A stretch of 64,000 nucleotides of DNA from Synchiropus splendidus. Taxonomy: Eukaryota > Chordata > Actinopteri > Syngnathiformes > Callionymidae. Below the pieces are notes generated by a model. It was not told where the DNA came from and did not search any database. It was given only the letters and a program-made list of their open reading frames with translations. The translations under genes were made by a program, and so were the position numbers. Positions 59,956 to 64,000 of the stretch are shown here, piece after piece. The stretch spans positions 39,533,437 through 39,597,436 of the forward strand of contig NC_071334.1 in assembly GCF_027744825.2 (NCBI RefSeq), read 5' to 3'. Position 1 is the first letter of the stretch. Every line of letters begins with the position of its first letter.

Positions 59956-62900
59956 ATTGATAACTTTCGAAAAACACCTCAGACAGCTTAGATTTGATGT
60001 GCAACTACTAGAAAGACCCTTTCTGCTATAGTGGGAGGCTAAAATTTCATATTCTGAAGCTTCCCTGAAAAGTTATGGCACAATGCACAAAAACGCTTTT
60101 CAGCCTGAGATAAGGTGGGTTTCGGAACGCCAAACATAAAAGTGTTGATAACTTTCGAAAAACACTTCAGACAGCTAAGATTTTATGTGCAACTACTAGA
60201 AAGACCCTTTATGCTATAGTGGGAGGTTAAAATTTCATGTTCTGAAGCTTCCCTGAAAAGTTATGGCACAATGCACAAAAACGCTTTTCAGCCTGAGATA
60301 AGGTGGGTTTCGGAACGCCAAACATAAAAGTGTTAATATCTTTCGAAAAACACTTCAGACAGCTTAGATTTGATGTGCACCTACTAGAAAGACCCTTTCT
60401 GCTATAGTGGGAGGTTAAAATTTCATGTTCTGAAACTTCCCTGAAAAGTTATGGCACAATGCACAAAAACGCTTTTCAGCCTGAGATAAGGTGGGTTTCG
60501 GAACGCCAAACATAAAAGTGTTGATAACCTTCGAAAAACATTTTAGACAGCTTAGATTTGATGTGCAACTACTAGAAAGACCCTTTCTGCTATAGTGGGA
60601 GGTTAAAATTTCATGTTCTGAAGCTTCCCTGAAAAGTTATGGCACAATGCACAAAAACGCTTTTCAGCCTGAGATAAGGTGGGTTTCGGAACGCCAAACA
60701 TAAAAGTGTTAATAACTTTCGAAAAACACTTCAGACAGCTAAGATTTGATGTGCAACTACTAGAAAGGCCTTTTCTGCTATAGTGGGAGGTTAAAATTTC
60801 ATGTTCTGAAGCTTCCCTGAAAAGTTATGGCACAATGCGTAAAAACGCTTTTCAGCCTGAGATAAGGTGGGTTTCGGAACGCCAAACATAAAAGTGTTAA
60901 TAACTATCGAAAAACACTTCAGACAGCTAAGATTTTATATGCCACTACTAGAAAGACCCTTTCTGCTATAGTGGGAGGTTAAAATTTCATGTTCTGAAGC
61001 TTCCCTGAAAAGTTATGGCACAATGCACAAAAACGCTTTTCAGCCTGAGATAAGGTGGGTTTCGGAACGCCAAACATAAAAGTGTTGATAACTTTCGAAA
61101 AACACTTCAGACAGCTTAGATTTGATGTTTACCTACTAGAAAGACCCTTTCTGCTATAGTGGGAGGTTAAAATTTCATGTTCTGAAGCTTCCCTGAAAAG
61201 TTATGGCACAATGCACAAAAACGCTTTTCAGCCTGAGATAAGGTGGGTTTCGGAACGCCAAACATAAAAGTGTTAATATCTTTCGAAAAACACTTCAGAC
61301 AGCTTAGATTTGATGTGCACCTACTAGAAAGACCCTTTCTGCTATAGTGGGAGGTTAAAATTTCATGTTCTGAAACTTCCCTGAAAAGTTATGGCACAAT
61401 GCACAAAAACGCTTTTCAGCCTGAGATAAGGTGGGTTTCGGAACGCCAAACATAAAAGTGTTGATAACCTTCGAAAAACATTTTAGACAGCTTAGATTTG
61501 ATGTGCAACTACTAGAAAGACCCATTCTGCTATAGTGGGAGGTTAAAATTTCATGTTCTGAAGCTTCCCTGAAAAGTTATGGCACAATGCACAAAAACGC
61601 TTTTCAGCCTGAGATAAGGTGGGTTTCGGAACGCCAAACATAAAAGTGTTGATAACTTTCGAAAAACACTTCAGACAGCTTAGATTAGATGTGCAACTAC
61701 TAGAAAGACCCTTTCTGCTATAGTGGGAGGTTAAAATTTCATGTTCTGAAGCTTCCCTGAAAAGTTATGGCACAATGCACAAAAACGCTTTTCAGCCTGA
61801 GATAAGGTGGGTTTCGGAACGCCAAACATAAAAGTGTTGATAACTTTCGAAAAACACTTCAGACAGCTTAGATTTGATGTGCACCTTCTAGAAATACCCT
61901 TTCTGCTATAGTGGGAGGTTAAAATTTCATGTTCTGAAGCTTCCCTGAAAAGTTATGGCACAATGCACAAAAACGCTTTTCAGCCTGAGATAAGGTGGGT
62001 TTCGGAACGCCAAACATAAAAGTGTTAATAACTTTCGAAAAACACTTCAGACAGCTTAGATCTGATGTGCACCTACTAGAAAGACCCTTTCTGCTATAGT
62101 GGGAGGTTAAAATTTCATGTTCTGAAGCTTCCCTGAAAAGTTATGGCACAATGCACAAAAACGCTTTTCAGCCTGAGATAAGGTGGGTTTCGGAACGCCA
62201 AACATAAAAGTGTTGATAACCTTCGAAAAACATTTCAGACAGCTTAGATTTGATGTGCAACTACTAGAAAGACCCTTTCTGCTATAGTGGGAGGATAAAA
62301 TTTCATGTTCTGAAGCTTCCCTGAAAAGTTATGGCACAATGCACAAAAACGCTTTTCAGCCTGAGATAAGGTGGGTTTCGGAACGCCAAACATAAAAGTG
62401 TTGATAACTTTCGAAAAACACTTCAGACAGCTTAGATTTGATGTTTACCTACTAGAAAGACCCTTTCTGCTATAGTGGGAGGTTAAAATTTCATGTTCTG
62501 AAGCTTCCCTGAAAAGTTATGGCATAATGCACAAAAACGCTTTTCAGCCTGAGATAAGGTGGGTTTCGGAACGCCAAACATAAAAGTGTTGATAACTTTC
62601 GAAAAACACTTCAGACAGCTTATATTTGGTGTGCAACTACTAGAAAGACCCTTTCTGCTGTAGTGGGAGGTTAAAATTTCATGTTCTGAAGCTTCCCTGA
62701 AAAGTTATGGCACAATGCACAAAAACGCTTTTCAGCCTGAGATAAGGTGGGTTTCGGAACGCCAAACATAAAAGTGTTGATAACTTTCGAAAAACACTTC
62801 AGACAGCTTAGATTTGATGTGCACCAACTAGAAAGGCCCTTTCTGCTATAGTGGGAGGTTAAAATTTCATGTTCTGAAGCTTCCCTGAAAAGTTATGGCA

Positions 62901-63903
62901 CAATGCGTAAAAACGCTTTTCAGCCTGAGATAAGGTGGGTTTCGGAACGCCAAACATAAAAGTGTTGATAACTTTCGAAAAACACTTCAGACAGCTTAGA
63001 TTTGATGTGCACCTACTAGAAAGACGCTTTCTGCTGTAGTGGGAGGTTAAAATTTCATGTTCTGAAACTTCCCTGAAAAGTTATGGCACAATGCACAAAA
63101 ACGCTTTTCAGCCTGAGATAAGGTGGGTTTCGGAACGCCAAACATAAAAGTGTTGATAACTTTCGAAAAACACTTCAGACAGCTTAGATTTGATGTGCAA
63201 CTACTAGAAAGACCCTTTCTGCTATAGTGGGAGGCAATAATTTCATGTTCTGAAGCTTCCATGAAAAGTTATGGCACAATGCACAAAAACGCTTTTCAGC
63301 CTGAGATAAGGTGGGTTTCGGAACGCCAAACATAAAAGTGTTGATAACTTTCGAAAAACACTTCAGACAGCTTAGATTTGATGTGCACCTACTAGAAAGA
63401 CCTTTTCTGCTATAGTGGGAGGTTAAAATTTCATGTTCTGAAGCTTCCCTGAAAAGTTATGCCACAATGCACAAAAATGCTTTTCAGCCAGAGATAAGGT
63501 GGGTTTCGGAACGCCAAACATAAAAGTGTTGATAACTTTCGAAAAACATTTCAGACAGCTTAGATTTGATGTGCACCTATTAGAAAGACCCTTTCTGCTA
63601 TAGTGGGAGGTTAAAATTTCATGTTCTGAAGCTTCCCTGAAAAGTTATGGCACAATGCACAAAAACGCTTTTCAGCCTGAGATAAGGTGGGTTTCGGAAC
63701 GCCAAACATAAAAGTGTTAATAACTTTCGAAAAACACTTCAGACAGCTAAGATTTTATATGCAACTACTAGAAAGACCCTTTCTGCTATAGTGGGAGGTT
63801 AAAATTTCATGTTCTGAAGCTTCCCTGAAAAGTTATGGCACAATGCACAAAAACGCTTTTCAGCCTGAGATAAGGTGGGTTTCGGAACGCCAAACATAAA
63901 AGT
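59768..63903. repeat. 22-monomer mosaic block
   Basis: Exactly 22 x 188 bp. A pair of monomers (gttaatatc with ctgaaacttcc, then gataacc with cattttagac) occurs at 60332-60707 and again at 61272-61647, five monomers apart. Two monomers with gatgtttacc occur at 61084 and near 62400, and ttttagac and ctgtagtgg variants are local. The last monomers return to the atgccac/ccagag, ctattagaaag, tttatatgcaac order seen at 50184-51499, suggesting that another related unit begins near the right edge. Confidence 0.82.
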
Positions 63904-64000
63904 GTTGATAACTTTCGAAAAACACTTCAGACAGCTTAGATTAGATATGCAACTACTAGAAAGACCCTTTCTGCTATAGTGGGAGGTTAAAATTTCATGT
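63904..64000. repeat. Partial monomer cut by the window edge
   Basis: The first 97 bp of a ttagatatgc-type monomer. It follows a tttatatgcaac monomer, the same order as at 51312-51500 and 54506-54694, so the array continues past the window. Confidence 0.9.

Larger units (their letters stand above)
1..64000. repeat. 188-bp satellite array, 340 full monomers plus a partial one
   Basis: The whole window is a head-to-tail array of one 188-bp monomer, all in the same orientation. Taking the start of each monomer as the g of gttgataac or gttaataac, starts fall at 1, 189, 377, 565 and so on to 63904. The total shortfall of 17 bp against 340 x 188 is fully explained by 13 small deletions that I located individually. 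No unique sequence, mobile element, inversion or gene interrupts it. Monomers differ by a limited set of linked variants, so subtypes can be followed by eye and show higher-order repeats. The length (about one nucleosome plus linker) and the homogenised HORs fit a centromeric or pericentromeric satellite of a eukaryote, most likely a plant. Centromere identity is inferred, not shown. Confidence 0.97.

Noticed and set aside
1..64000. CRISPR array
   Set aside because: The units are contiguous 188-bp copies with no short repeat and unique spacer alternation, and there are no cas genes.
1..64000. Named plant satellite families (the Arabidopsis 178-bp, rice CentO and maize CentC centromere repeats)
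   Set aside because: The length and the sequence words I can recall do not match; I cannot assign the family without a database search of the 188-bp consensus.
1..64000. Telomeric or ribosomal repeats
   Set aside because: No TTTAGGG- or TTAGGG-type runs and no rRNA sequence are visible on either strand.

Overview
The window is one uninterrupted block of tandem satellite DNA. A single 188-bp monomer (about 39% G+C by hand count of the consensus) repeats head to tail in one orientation from base 1 to base 64000: 340 complete monomers (1-63903) plus a 97-bp partial copy at the right edge. The bookkeeping closes: 340 x 188 minus 17 deleted bases gives 63903. I find no gene, RNA gene, transposon, inversion or unique spacer on either strand. 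The few short open frames are accidental openings in the repeat; 188 is not a multiple of 3, so no frame stays in register between monomers.

A megabase-style array of nucleosome-sized monomers with higher-order repeats (HORs) indicates a eukaryotic nuclear genome and a centromeric or other heterochromatic satellite. A flowering plant is my best guess: the monomer length, the HindIII site in nearly every monomer and the C-A-A-A-A motif are common in plant satellites. I do not recognise the family and cannot name a species.

Layout: (1) 1-28196, a 75-monomer unit of 14098 bp present twice in tandem and almost identical. (2) 28197-32520, 23 monomers that are a rearranged mosaic of types seen in the 75-mer. 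(3) 32521-37032, a 12-mer duplicated in tandem (2 x 2256 bp). (4) 37033-41355, 23 mixed monomers. (5) 41356-43611, a 6-mer twice (2 x 1128 bp). (6) 43612-46613, an 8-mer twice (2 x 1501 bp). (7) 46614-48868, 12 mixed monomers. (8) 48869-55256, a 17-mer twice (2 x 3194 bp), each copy with a nested tandem 4-mer. (9) 53754-59767, a 16-mer twice (2 x 3007 bp) whose first copy overlaps the tail of the second 17-mer. (10) 59768-64000, 22 mixed monomers and the partial copy.

The history is therefore repeated, overlapping tandem duplication at many scales from 3 to 75 monomers, with recombinant monomers at some joints. Structural elements that recur in the monomer are a dyad across the monomer junction (7-bp arms around an 8-bp palindrome), an 8-bp inverted repeat in the second half, and a subtype-specific 4-bp-arm hairpin. 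These are candidates for centromere or chromatin function, but function is inference only.
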